DNA from: Ligustrum vulgare
Lineage: Eukaryota > Streptophyta > Magnoliopsida > Lamiales > Oleaceae
NCBI GenBank assembly: GCA_963555705.1
Contig: OY743170.1
Span: 32,873,362 to 32,937,361 of the forward strand
DNA length: 64,000 nucleotides
Direction: 5' to 3'
How positions within the stretch are numbered: position 1 is the stretch's first letter; the number at the start of each line of letters is the position of its first letter. Shown here piece by piece: positions 49,822-61,062 of this stretch. Made by a program: the position numbers and the translations under genes. The notes under the pieces were generated by a model. It saw only the letters and a list, made by a program, of their open reading frames with translations, did not search any database and was not told where the DNA came from.

Positions 49822-51870
49822 TGTAGCGACCAAGAATTTTTACGCGATTAATAATTATTTTAATAGAAAATCGTGTCGCTACTATTTCACCCATTTTTAT
49901 TAAGTTAACGCCACGACGTATTCGTATAGCCAAGTCAAGAAATAATCGAGATCGTTCGATTTTAAATTAAATTCCGAATTTCTAAAAATATCTCCATTCT
50001 CTTGATTTAAAGTATATTAAGTCTAAGTACTTAATTCAATGTTATCCCAATATTTATTTGTACAAAAATTACTTTTATTATTTAAATTAAGAAAATATAT
50101 GCAAGCATGAGAGGTTCCATTATATGTAATCATGAAGAGCATAATATTTGTATAAATATGAAAAAATATATGAATGATTTATATACTCCATTATATATAA
50201 TCATGAAGAGCATAATATTTGTATAAATATGGAAAAGTATATGAATGATTGATAAGACTCCATTATATGTAATCATGAAGAGCATAATATTTGTATAAAT
50301 ATGAAAAAGTATATGAATGATTTATATACTCCATTATATATAATCATGAAGAGCATAATATTTGTATAAATATGGAAAAGTATATGAATGATTTATATAC
50401 TCCATTATATATAATCATGAAGAGCATAATATTTGTATAAATATGGAAAAGTATATGAATGATTGATAAGACTCCATTATATATAATCATGAAGAGCATA
50501 ATATTTGTATAAATATGGAAAAGTATATGAATGATTGATAAGACTCCATTATATATAATCATGAAGAGCATATTATTTGTATAAATATGGAAAAGTATAT
50601 GAATGGTGCTTTACTTTAAGAAAAGGATGTGTTAAAATTAATAGAATTGAATGATTATGTTTACAATATGCCAACTTTATACATCTATTTAAACCCATCT
50701 CTTTTACACACAACTCTACACATATACACTTATTTCCAATCTCTTGACAAAATCCACAAGTAAGAGAAATTCAAGGTGGTCAAGAAAGTTTTGGTCCATT
50801 TACTACTACACTTCATTTTAATCTTTTAAAAGGTAAGTATATCTTATGTTTTTATGAAAAGTAAGTATGTTTTTATGAAAGGTAAATACACCTTATGTTT
50901 TTATGAAAAGTAAGTATGTTTTTATGACAAGTAAGTATATCTTATGTTTTTATGAAAAGTAAGTATGTTTTTATGAAAGGTAAATACACCTTATGTTTTT
51001 ATGAAAAGTAAGTATGTTTTTATGACAAGTAAGTATATCTTATGTTTTTATGAAAAGTAAGTATGTTTTTATGAAAGGTAAATACACCTTATGTTTTTAT
51101 GAAAAGTAAGTATGTTTTTATGACAAGTAAGTATATCTTATGTTTTTATGAAAATGTTTGAATCATTGCTATGAAATCAATCTCACAAGATTGTTATGGG
51201 TTCCATATGATATGTTTATGATTATGCTAAGGGGACCGGAGTTTAGTAGCGCTACACATAAGAATTCTTGCCATTTAAGTTCGGTAAAATTCTTGTGTCT
51301 CCCTATGTTTATGAGTATTTCGATCCTATCCTATGTTATGATGAAAATGATCCATATGCTTTCAAAAGAAAATTTATGCTTGGTATACTTACTGGGATTT
51401 TATAAATCTCACTCCACGATATTTACCATTTTCAGATAATTGAAGGTTCGAGGCGGTCAACATGGAAGTGGCAAAAGTGGTTAAGATTGATGAGATAATT
51501 ATGTTGAACTTTATGTAAGAAAATTATGTTCTATTTTTATTCACAAATAAAATTATGGGATTCTAATTATTCTTTTGAATAATTTTACATTACTATTTAA
51601 GTCTCGATAATATGATATGAGTCACTTTTAGTGGCACTCGAATGGAAGAGTTCGAGGCGGTCAACATGGAAGTGGCAAAAGTGGTTAAGATTGATGAGAT
51701 AATTATGTTGAACTTTATGTAAGAAAATTATGTTCTATTTTTATTCACAAATAAAATTATGGGATTCTAATTATTCTTTTGAATAATTTTACATTACTAT
51801 TTAAGTCTCGATAATATGATATGAGTCACTTTTAGTGGCACTCGAATGGAAGAGAATTCGGGTCGTCACA
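49822..51870 (+). repeat. 5' LTR of the LARD-like element
   Basis: TGTAGCGACC...GGTCGTCACA. It contains three tandem arrays: seven units of 71-72 bp (about 50118-50606), about three units of 97 bp (50831-51150), and two units of 204 bp (51446-51649, 51650-51853). Confidence 0.95.
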
Positions 51871-51872
51871 GT

Positions 51873-51884
51873 TGGTATCAGAGC
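51873..51884 (+). promoter_or_regulatory. tRNA-Met primer binding site
   Basis: TGGTATCAGAGC two bases after the 5' LTR matches the complement of the initiator tRNA-Met 3' end used by many plant retrotransposons. Confidence 0.85.
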
Positions 51885-54148
51885 AAAGAGTTTTAAAAAC
51901 GATTCTGTAGATTTTTGAAATTTTATTTCTTTAAAAAAAAAATAATCACTATTCACGTGAACAGTAAAACGACGTGCTATTCATGATGAACAGTGAACGA
52001 AATCACTATTCATTATAAAAAAAAAAGTTGAATTTTCACATGTCAAGTATGGTTATGATTTTGAAAAGCATGATGAAATTTGATGTGCGAATTTCAAGGA
52101 CAAAATTCATTTTAAGCAAGGGAGTTTGTAATGTCCTGAAAATTTTATGGAATATAATTAGTTAGTGATATGATGTTTATATTGATGTCTTTGATAAATT
52201 TCTAGAAGTTCGGGGACTAAAGGAAAAATAAGATTTGACGATAAATTTTATTTGGGTTAAGTTATTAATTATTGATGGGGAGATAATTACTATATCGATA
52301 TTGGATTTGTTTTGAAGACTGTGATTAATTAGGAATTATGATTCAAGAAAATGTTGATTTGGATACAACCACATTAAATTATTGTTGATTAAAGGAAAAT
52401 AAGATTATATGAAATATTTTAACTCATCACTCTACTATGTCACTCTCCACGTATTGACTCCTCGAACCAGGTATGTTATATGCTTTGCAAGTCATTTACG
52501 ATTTTATTAAGACATGTTAAGTATGAAATCTTCATATGTTATGAATCTTTATGTGTTACACATAATATACATGTCAAGTATGATATAAATTGATAGAAGA
52601 CTCAATTTTTTTATTCTTTTCAATGTAGAATCATGAGACAGAGAGGATATTTATATGAATTTTGGTGCATATTAAGCTTAGTAAGATTGACTCAATTAGA
52701 AATTAAGTTGGGTTGTAACTTTTGCCCAAAATATATGGAATAATATATTAAACAAACAAAATTGATAATGAATTCGTACAATAATTTATCCCTTTATCAC
52801 TACCTTTGTGTAAAAACAAGGGAAAAACTGTGGATGGTTATTAGTACTTCCTCTTCAAGTTTCAATTTTCGGTTCAATAATTTATCCCTTTATCACTACC
52901 TTTGCTTAAAAGCAAGGAAAAACTGTGGATGATTATTGGTACCACTCTTCAAGTTTCAATTCTGAAAAAAAAAAAAAAAAAAAAAAAAAAATTCAGAAAG
53001 AAAAGAAAGAAAGAGAACGGGTGTTGAGCATAATGGGAATAATATGACTTAAGAATGATTTTCAAAATAATTGTTGTCCTCGAGTTTAGAAATGATAAAC
53101 CTTAAATGGACTTTGCATAATTGATTTTAGACATGGCATTAAGTATGAGAAGTCAACAGAAATGATTAGAAATATGTTCAGATTATCTATCATTTAGATT
53201 TAATGAGAAATAGCGAGCCAATTTTATGAATTTTTATGAGATGTTAAGATTATAAGTGATATGATTTTAATGAGACTTTTATGAGAAGCATTATGAAGTT
53301 AGAGATTTAAAGATTTGGTTATTGGGAATTAAGTAATGGATATTATGTTGAGTAAGTGAATTATGCCTCTATATTGAAGAGAAATTTATTATGAACTTTG
53401 GCCTTGTGATTAAATTTTGGGAATATGATTTATGACTTATAAATATAAGTATGAGTAATCTTTTGAGCCAATTAAGGTATTGAAGGAAGTGATATTGTGA
53501 TATTGACGACTATGATTTGAAATTTCTATGTTGAGGAATTATGAATTGATTTTTTGGAATATTTTTTTTATGATATTGAAGTTTGATGAAATTGTGGTCA
53601 ATTTTTAGATCGTTGTGATCAAATGTGGAATTATTTATTATTGTGAGTTATGAAGTATGCTTACGGTTTGAATAAGTCCAAATTTCAAAGGAAACTCCGC
53701 TTAGAATTTTATCGTTTGGAATTAAGAGCATAGTATGGTATGCAATCACTAAGAGAATTGAGGTTAGACATGCAAATTCATTTACATCACAAACGAGATT
53801 TAGTAGATGATAACAGAGATATTTATTATTTTCTCGTAAGGAGAACACACAAGAGTCACATTGGAAAGAAATACATGAAACACGCAAAATCAAAAGAAAG
53901 CAACATGGGAAATTCCTCAAATTGAGAGATGTGTTTCCGGAGTAGCCGTATCCTACCACCTCTGACCTTTTGAGGAAATAAAGAAACCTTCAAAGAGGTG
54001 TGTTTCGAGAGTAAGAATACTCCGTAATCTACCACCTGGAACCTTTGAGGTACACACAAGATTTAAACATTAAGGAAAATCCTAGGAAATTAGAAGGGTG
54101 TCTCGAGAGTAAGAATACTCCGTACTCTACCCCCACCTATTCTAAGAT
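51885..54148. other. Non-coding interior of the LARD-like element
   Basis: No gag or pol. Near 52100-52150 a run reading AAGGACAAAATTC...GGGAGTTTGTAATGTCCTG looks like the polypurine tract and LTR start of another Gypsy element. At 52781-52970 a unit of about 95 bp is duplicated (TTTATCCCTTTATCACTACC in both). A poly(A) run lies at 52965-52990. Confidence 0.6.
53932..54135. repeat. Three imperfect repeats beside the LOG 3' end
   Basis: Copies start near 53932, 53999 and 54099 with GTGTTTC[CG][GA]GAGTA and CCGTA.TCTACCACCT words; the second also has GAACCTTTGAGG. They lie directly downstream of the LOG stop codon on the minus strand. Confidence 0.7.
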
Positions 54149-54802
54149 TCATAAAGTTAAGTTTACATTAACCGGACTCCATTTTCGCTTGATTCCCCTT
54201 CCTTGCGACCAATCTATCTTAACCCCTGCTGGATCTTGTATTGAGATATATGACTGCAGCTTATCCAGTAGTTCATCAATAGTAGGAGCAGAAATAAGAA
54301 GCCTTCTGGAAAATGGAGAGATGAATCCCTGTTCCACAGCATAATCAAGAAAGGTTAACAAACCATCAAAGAAATTGTTAACATTCAGAAGCCCAATAGG
54401 CTTAGTATGGAGATCTAGTTGAGCCCACGAGGTAATGTTAAAGATTTCTTCTAAGGTACCAAAACCTCCGGGCAGGGCTATAAAGGCATCAGAACCATAT
54501 AGCATACAAGTTATGCGTTCATGGATGGATAAGGTTTGAACTTCATGCCCTCGTGTTTTGCCTGCAACATCTACCAAAGGGACATGTATGACACCGATTA
54601 CTTTTGATTTCTCTGCAAGAGCAGATTGGGAAACACAACCCATTAGACCACTGCTACCACCCCCATACACAAGAGTGATACCTTTTTCCCCCAGTTTCTT
54701 TCCAAGATCTACGGTCGCTTCTAGATAACTGAAGCCTTTCCCCACTTTTGATCCACAAAATACACAAATAGTTTTGATCTGTCGAAGTTTTGGTGCTTCC
54801 AT
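54149..54802 (-). CDS. LOG-family cytokinin riboside 5'-monophosphate phosphoribohydrolase, intronless
   Basis: An uninterrupted 217-residue ORF, the usual LOG length. Early residues IKTICVFCGS form the nucleotide-binding start. GGGSSGLMG (47-55) and PGGFGTLEE (111-119) are the diagnostic LOG boxes, the latter with the catalytic Glu. The C-terminal LISAPTIDELLDKL is also conserved. LOG enzymes remove ribose 5'-phosphate from cytokinin nucleotides to release active free bases in the cytosol. Plant LOG genes normally have several introns; this copy has none and lies antisense inside an LTR retrotransposon, so it looks like a retro-captured copy. All key motifs are intact. Whether it is expressed or active cannot be seen here. 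Confidence 0.9.
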   Translation of the reverse strand: MEAPKLRQIKTICVFCGSKVGKGFSYLEATVDLGKKLGEKGITLVYGGGSSGLMGCVSQSALAEKSKVIGVIHVPLVDVAGKTRGHEVQTLSIHERITCMLYGSDAFIALPGGFGTLEEIFNITSWAQLDLHTKPIGLLNVNNFFDGLLTFLDYAVEQGFISPFSRRLLISAPTIDELLDKLQSYISIQDPAGVKIDWSQGRGIKRKWSPVNVNLTL

Positions 54803-55098
54803 CTTTGATAGTATAGAAGAGAAAACTTACGAAGAAGATGTGATTTTGGGATGCCTGAACTATGAAATATGTTTGGCTATTTAAAGCCGAAAAAATTTAC
54901 TGTTTTTGATTGATTATGAAAAAGTAAAGATTTACTTTTGACAAAATCGGCCAACTTTTGACTGTTTTACCAAAGATATCACCTTTCGGTGATTTATTTC
55001 CAGCTTTATCAAAACTCGAGAAAGGAAAATATATTTTATTTCCAAAACGCGTGAAAGAAAACAGCAAAATATTTTAAATGTGTATCAAGAGATTTACC

Positions 55099-55698
55099 TT
55101 ATATCATTGTTGAACTGCCAGAAGCCTCATTTTGTAAAATAGACTGGCAAACAGGATCTTTTGCTATTATATTTTGGAGACTATAACGATTTTTGTCCTC
55201 GTTAAACTGAGCGTATAAGGAGAGAAGTTCACGTTGCACATAACCACTTGGGTGCGTCTCAAGAGTCAGTCGAATATCATCCAAAGACTCCTTACTCAGT
55301 CCACCCTTTATGAATTTGATTTTATCATCCCGATTAGTAGAAGAATATCTTACTGTTTTGCAACGAGTATCACAGTTCCAACGAGCACATTTGTAGCAAC
55401 CATTCAGCCTTTTTGCTCTTCGTTTCTTTGCGAAGGTGCTTTTGCCTAAACCAGGCATGTGCTTTGGAAATGTCATAGGTAATTCACCAGATAGTCGAAC
55501 CTTTGCTTCGATCAACCAGCGAACATCTTCTGAAACACCATGAGCCATCAGCAACCTCAATCTTTCGAGTCTTATTCGATAAATTTTCCTCAGATCATTC
55601 ATTGGAAGACTGGAATAATACTTGCGAATGTTTGTAAGAATGATATCCATGTTTTTGATGGATCTAACCTCTTCCCAGCATGAACTATTTAAAAGCAT
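55099..55698 (-). CDS. Unrecognised 199-residue basic Cys-cluster protein
   Basis: An intact ORF upstream of, and in the same direction as, the LOG copy, with 296 bp between them. The N-terminal half is rich in Arg/Leu helices (RKIYRIRLERLRLL, residues 37-50). A basic KKRRAKR stretch (91-97), possibly a nuclear signal, is followed by a Cys cluster C-x2-C-x4-C-x3-C (residues 101, 104, 109, 113) that could bind zinc. There is no signal peptide or membrane segment. I do not recognise the family; it is not a gag knuckle (no CCHC) or any pol domain. It may be a captured host gene or a gene peculiar to this retroelement. The start could also be the Met at residue 17. Confidence 0.65.
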   Translation of the reverse strand: MLLNSSCWEEVRSIKNMDIILTNIRKYYSSLPMNDLRKIYRIRLERLRLLMAHGVSEDVRWLIEAKVRLSGELPMTFPKHMPGLGKSTFAKKRRAKRLNGCYKCARWNCDTRCKTVRYSSTNRDDKIKFIKGGLSKESLDDIRLTLETHPSGYVQRELLSLYAQFNEDKNRYSLQNIIAKDPVCQSILQNEASGSSTMI

Positions 55699-56568
55699 TA
55701 AGGATCGGAGGGAATCCGCGTGATATTGATTCCAGCAAGAAAGCGCGGAATAGAATAATGGAAAAGAGGGAACAAGAGTTTATGCGCCGTTTACTTTCTT
55801 GATAAAAGGAAGATTTGATGATGACGGGATTTGAGATATGGAATATTTTCTTGGATTTTGGGTACTGATATTTTGATATAATAATCAAGGTATAGAAATA
55901 ATACGGGGATACGTGAAAGTGAAATAAGGACTGTATTGAATCAGGATTAATAAGTTTGTGCAAGTGAAAGGAATACCTTACGGGAAATGTTATGATATTT
56001 GAGTTAAGAATTTTAATTATTTGGGAGATATTTGTTTATTGAATTTTGCAGAAATTTTGGGTTACAAATATTGGAAAGATAAACTGATGATTATGTTGAT
56101 ATGTGAATAACATGTTTGGGTATATTACATAAAGAATATTCAGGTAATCGTTTTAATTATTTTGGGATATTTGGTGATAAGAAGAAATGACAAATTATTA
56201 TGGTATGATATGTTAGTAAAGATTTATTGAAATTTTAGAGATATTAATACGAATATTTGAGGTCACATGATACGATGATAAATGACAAGTTACATGAATA
56301 CTACAAGATATGATGAAATATCACATACGATTGGGAATTTTCATTTTGATTCAGAAGAATTTATGAGTAGACATATGTCTATTATTGATAGAAAAGTCCA
56401 TGTCTTAAGAAAACAAATTGATGCATTTAGTCAAAGTCCAGTGGGTTAAATATGGTTGGGTTAAATATGGTAGCGATGATGCTACATAAGAAGAAGAAGA
56501 AGAGATTCTGATTAAGTGTTCAGAAATCATAAGATCAAGTAAGATTAATTTCGAGGACGAAATTATTT
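55699..56568. other. Non-coding interior of the LARD-like element, 3' part
   Basis: AT-rich sequence with no recognisable domain. The 92-codon frame at 55685-55963 is hydrophobic low-complexity sequence and is not supported as a gene. It would hold any promoter of the two minus-strand ORFs. Confidence 0.5.
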
Positions 56569-56582
56569 TAAGGGGGGAAGTT
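56569..56582 (+). promoter_or_regulatory. Polypurine tract
   Basis: An AAGGGGGGAAG run directly before the 3' LTR, preceded by a CGAGGACGAAATT word typical of the 3' end of plant Gypsy internal regions. Confidence 0.8.
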
Positions 56583-58631
56583 TGTAGCGACCAAGAATTT
56601 TTACGCGATTAATAATTATTTTAATAGAAAATCGTGTCGTTACTATTTCACCCATTTTTATTAAGTTAACGCCACGACGTATTCGTATAGCCAAGTCAAG
56701 AAATAATCGAGATCGTTCGATTTTAAATTAAATTCCGAATTTCTAAAAATATCTCCATTCTCTTGATTTAAAGTATATTAAGTCTAAGTACTTAATTCAA
56801 TGTTATCCCAATATTTATTTGTACAAAAATTACTTTTATTATTTAAATTAAGAAAATATATGCAAGCATGAGAGGTTCCATTATATGTAATCATGAAGAG
56901 CATAATATTTGTATAAATATGGAAAAGTATATGAATGATTTATATACTCCATTATATATAATCATGAAGAGCATAATATTTGTATAAATATGGAAAAGTA
57001 TATGAATGATTGATAAGACTCCATTATATGTAATCATGAAGAGCATAATATTTGTATAAATATGAAAAAGTATATGAATGATTTATATACTCCATTATAT
57101 ATAATCATGAAGAGCATAATATTTGTATAAATATGGAAAAGTATATGAATGATTTATATACTCCATTATATATAATCATGAAGAGCATAATATTTGTATA
57201 AATATGGAAAAGTATATGAATGATTGATAAGACTCCATTATATATAATCATGAAGAGCATAATATTTGTATAAATATGGAAAAGTATATGAATGATTGAT
57301 AAGACTCCATTATATATAATCATGAAGAGCATATTATTTGTATAAATATGGAAAAGTATATGAATGGTGCTTTACTTTAAGAAAAGGATGTGTTAAAATT
57401 AATAGAATTGAATGATTATGTTTACAATATGCCAACTTTATACATCTATTTAAACCCATCTCTTTTACACACAACTCTACACATATACACTTATTTCCAA
57501 TCTCTTGACAAAATCCACAAGTAAGAGAAATTCAAGGTGGTCAAGAAAGTTTTGGTCCATTTACTACTACACTTCATTTTAATCTTTTAAAAGGTAAGTA
57601 TATCTTATGTTTTTATGAAAAGTAAGTATGTTTTTATGAAAGGTAAATACACCTTATGTTTTTATGAAAAGTAAGTATGTTTTTATGACAAGTAAGTATA
57701 TCTTATGTTTTTATGAAAAGTAAGTATGTTTTTATGAAAGGTAAATACACCTTATGTTTTTATGAAAAGTAAGTATGTTTTTATGACAAGTAAGTATATC
57801 TTATGTTTTTATGAAAAGTAAGTATGTTTTTATGAAAGGTAAATACACCTTATGTTTTTATGAAAAGTAAGTATGTTTTTATGACAAGTAAGTATATCTT
57901 ATGTTTTTATGAAAATGTTTGGATCATTGCTATGAAATCAATCTCACAAGATTGTTATGGGTTCCATATGATATGTTTATGATTATGCTAAGGGGACCGG
58001 AGTTTAGTAGCGCTACACATAAGAATTCTTGCCATTTAAGTTCGGTAAAATTCTTGTGTCTCCCTATGTTTATGAGTATTTCGATCCTATCCTATGTTAT
58101 GATGAAAATGATCCATATGCTTTCAAAAGAAAATTTATGCTTGGTATACTTACTGGGATTTTATAAATCTCACTCCACGATATTTACCATTTTCAGATAA
58201 TTGAAGGTTCGAGGCGGTCAACATGGAAGTGGCAAAAGTGGTTAAGATTGATGAGATAATTATGTTGAACTTTATGTAAGAAAATTATGTTCTATTTTTA
58301 TTCACAAATAAAATTATGGGATTCTAATTATTCTTTTGAATAATTTTACATTACTATTTAAGTCTCGATAATATGATATGAGTCACTTTTAGTGGCACTC
58401 GAATGGAAGAGTTCGAGGCGGTCAACATGGAAGTGGCAAAAGTGGTTAAGATTGATGAGATAATTATGTTGAACTTTATGTAAGAAAATTATGTTCTATT
58501 TTTATTCACAAATAAAATTATGGGATTCTAATTATTCTTTTGAATAATTTTACATTACTATTTAAGTCTCGATAATATGATATGAGTCACTTTTAGTGGC
58601 ACTCGAATGGAAGAGAATTCGGGTCGTCACA
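56583..58631 (+). repeat. 3' LTR of the LARD-like element
   Basis: It is the partner of 49822-51870, same length; differences seen by eye are one near 56640, two near 56923-56930 and one near 57914. It is followed by TATAC. Confidence 0.95.
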
Positions 58632-58689
58632 TATACAATGTACATGTTTACTGACGTGCTTTCTAATTATTATAAGTGATAGGTTTATC

Positions 58690-60320
58690 CAGAATCAAAG
58701 AGCTATTGATTTTTTAAACAAGAAGTTTCCTACCCTTTAAATTGAAATGTGGGTCCATTATGCATACTAAGGGAAATAACATAGGTAAATCTTCCCAATA
58801 TTTTCTAAATTTAATTTCCATAACAATTATCATATCAACAAAAAATGAGTCATGTCTATATCTATAAAAAGTTCTTGCAATAATATAAAGATGTTCAAGA
58901 ACTCTTAAACTAATTGGGTAATATACCCCAGATAATATGTTGGTTGAATCATAAAAACTTGTCAAATTTTTTTTCACTTTAAAAGCAGCTTCTCAATCTA
59001 ATTCTATTAATAGAGGGTCATTGTCATTCTTAAGTGGTCTATTGTTATAATACTCCATTATTATGTGTTCATATCCTTCACATGATTTAAGTAACAAGTA
59101 TGTAAAGTTCCATCTATGATTATGGCCTACGTCCGTGATAAATTTCTTAAGATCTAAACTGTATTGGGAACACATCTCGTCAAAATATTGTATTCTACTC
59201 GGTGATATAGTTATGTGCACTAATGCATCCCTAATTTTTTCCATTTGATCTTTAAAATGTCTAAGTCCATCTTGAACAATTAAATTTAAATTATGACATA
59301 CACATCTAACATGGAATAAAAAATCACCAAAATCTGGTTTAATAATTTTACATAACTTATCTACTACAGGCTTATTTACACTAGTATTATCGAAAGTAAA
59401 TGATCGAATTTTACTTTCGAACCCATATTCTCTAACAATCTGCAGTATAGCATTAAATATGTTGGTTGCGTTATGAGGAAATTCTAGAATTTTAAAAGCG
59501 ATAATTTTTTTATGCATAACCCCAAGTGGATCAATGTAGTGTGCAACAGCAATATATCCTTTTTTGTTAATACCTTCCTAAAGATCGGAAGTAAAAGAAA
59601 TAACACCACCATATTTATTTAAATCGACTATTAATTGCTTCTTAGTTTTTAGAAAATATTCTATTGTATCAGACGCAGAGTGTTTCGACTAATACTGGCG
59701 TACCTGGGTTGAAAAGAACGCTTGATGTATGTAACAAAGTGTTCGTTGTCCACTATGCTTAGCGGCAACTCCGCCCTCACAATGAATTGAACTATCCCAG
59801 TTCGATTCTCTTCTTCGAAATACATCTAATTTGAAAGTGTTCTAGATCTCGTTGCAGAACCACTAGCGGCCGATGAGCCAAATTGTAGTTGACTTTGATT
59901 CGATTCAACGAACCCGTGCTTGGTCTGACACCTGCGTTAGTGACGGTTGAGGTGTGAAGTACCAATGCCTTTTGCCCATGCCAATTGTTGTGCAAAATAT
60001 TTATACACAGCTTTGAACTCTTGTGTTCCTTCAATTATTTTTCCCGTTTGCGACCAATTTAAAGTGATCCCAACAAGTTGAAGTTGACTTCTTAATGTTT
60101 CTAACTTTTTGTTTCCCTCTTGCGTCGGGAATAGCGGGATCATTTTGTAAGATTTCAACATCCGCATCATCTTCAACATCCTCTAAGTAAATTGTTTGAT
60201 ATAATGCATCTTCTTCAATATTGTCCGGAATTGGTATGTTGTTGAGACCGGCAAATTCATTGTCAAACTGAGAGTCATGCCCTCCAAATCTAGGTGGTGG
60301 ACCATCGAGCAATTCATTAA
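58690..60320 (-). pseudogene. hAT transposase, N-terminal and central parts, broken
   Basis: A minus-strand acidic N-terminus (from 60312) leads to a BED zinc-finger region (STCWDHFKLV ... KGIGTSHLNRH) where the Cys pair expected in CKYC reads YKYF, so zinc binding is lost. The central RNase H-like part (58993-59517) includes IRSFTFDNTSVNKPVV (Asp region), HVRCVCHNLNLIVQDGL and KIRDALVHITISPSRIQ, diagnostic of hAT RICESLEEPER/Tam3-like transposases. Next comes IMDPHFNLKGRK. Frames are broken near 58980, 59580 and 59790. The C-terminus lies at 49340-49815. Confidence 0.9.
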
Positions 60321-61062
60321 CAATTCTTCAGGTACTGGGATCTATATGTTGAAAATTTGAAATAGAAAATGAAATGTGTGTAATTGTAATTGTAGTAGTA
60401 GAGTAGGACTAGAAGTAGTCAAATAGAATGGTTTGAAAATTGTGTGTGTATAACTGTATACTATAAATAAAATAATAATAATAATTGAATTAGAAATATA
60501 AATTTAATGACAAATTGAGAGACTGACTGAATGAGTATTACTATGTAGTGTTGTGTTGTGTAGAGACAAGTCGAGAGAGCTTGAGACTAAAAGTAAGTAT
60601 TAGAAGAGTTGAAAGAGGATTGAGATTGGTTTGGGAGTGGTGGTTTGATTGATAAAGTGAGTAAGTATTTATAGGAGAAGGAAAAAAAATTAAAAAAAAA
60701 TTATAAAAACAGGTAACGGTCACAAATGTGTGACTACCAACGTTCAGAATTTGTTTATTAATTTTTTTTTTTTTGACGAGCCGAGCTGCTCCCCGGCTCG
60801 TTAGCTTGTGGTTCCCTAGTCGCGATCGGCTCGGTTATTGACTCGCCATTTTGGCGAGTCGAGTCGAGGTCCCATCTCTATCCTTAGAATCGTAGATCGT
60901 AAGTTAAAAATCAAAACTGTGCAAAATAATGGGGCCTTACTTTTTGGTCATTTTTCACTTTTCATCATTCACTCACTCCTAACGCTAATCCAACGGTTAT
61001 TTATTTCTTTAACGCAATCCTTTTTATTTTTTTCTTTTTTTTCAAGAAATGCTTTACACCAA

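Larger units (their letters stand above)
49822..58631 (+). mobile_element. Young LTR retrotransposon carrying LOG-like and unknown genes (LARD-like)
   Basis: Two 2,049-bp LTRs (49822-51870, 56583-58631) with about four differences by eye are flanked by a perfect TATAC duplication (49817-49821, 58632-58636). A primer site TGGTATCAGAGC (51873-51884) and a polypurine tract (AAGGGGGGAAGTT, ending at 56582) give the plus orientation. The 4.7-kb interior has no gag, protease, integrase or RT that I can find. It carries two intact minus-strand ORFs (54149-54802, 55099-55698). By form it is a large retrotransposon derivative. Primer and polypurine context suggest a Ty3/Gypsy helper. Confidence 0.93.
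48661..60880 (-). mobile_element. hAT DNA transposon, split by an LTR retrotransposon
   Basis: The ends TAGAGGGGGCCGAGTCGAG and TAGAGATGGGACCTCGACTCG (reverse complement) have subterminal GCTCGGC/GAGCCGAG repeats on both sides. The 8-bp flanks CCCTCAGA (48653-48660) and TCCTTAGA (60881-60888) match at six of eight bases. Between them is a minus-strand hAT transposase gene whose C-terminal part (49340-49815) is separated from the rest (58690-60320) by the 49822-58631 retrotransposon. Without that insertion the hAT element is about 3.4 kb, a normal size. Confidence 0.88.

Noticed and set aside
50344..50571. Repetitive 75-codon minus-strand open frame (also at 57105-57332)
   Set aside because: It is the translation of the 71-72 bp LTR tandem repeat.
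51158..51439. 93-codon plus-strand open frame (also at 57919-58200)
   Set aside because: Located inside both LTRs, no domain; LTR sequence rather than a gene.
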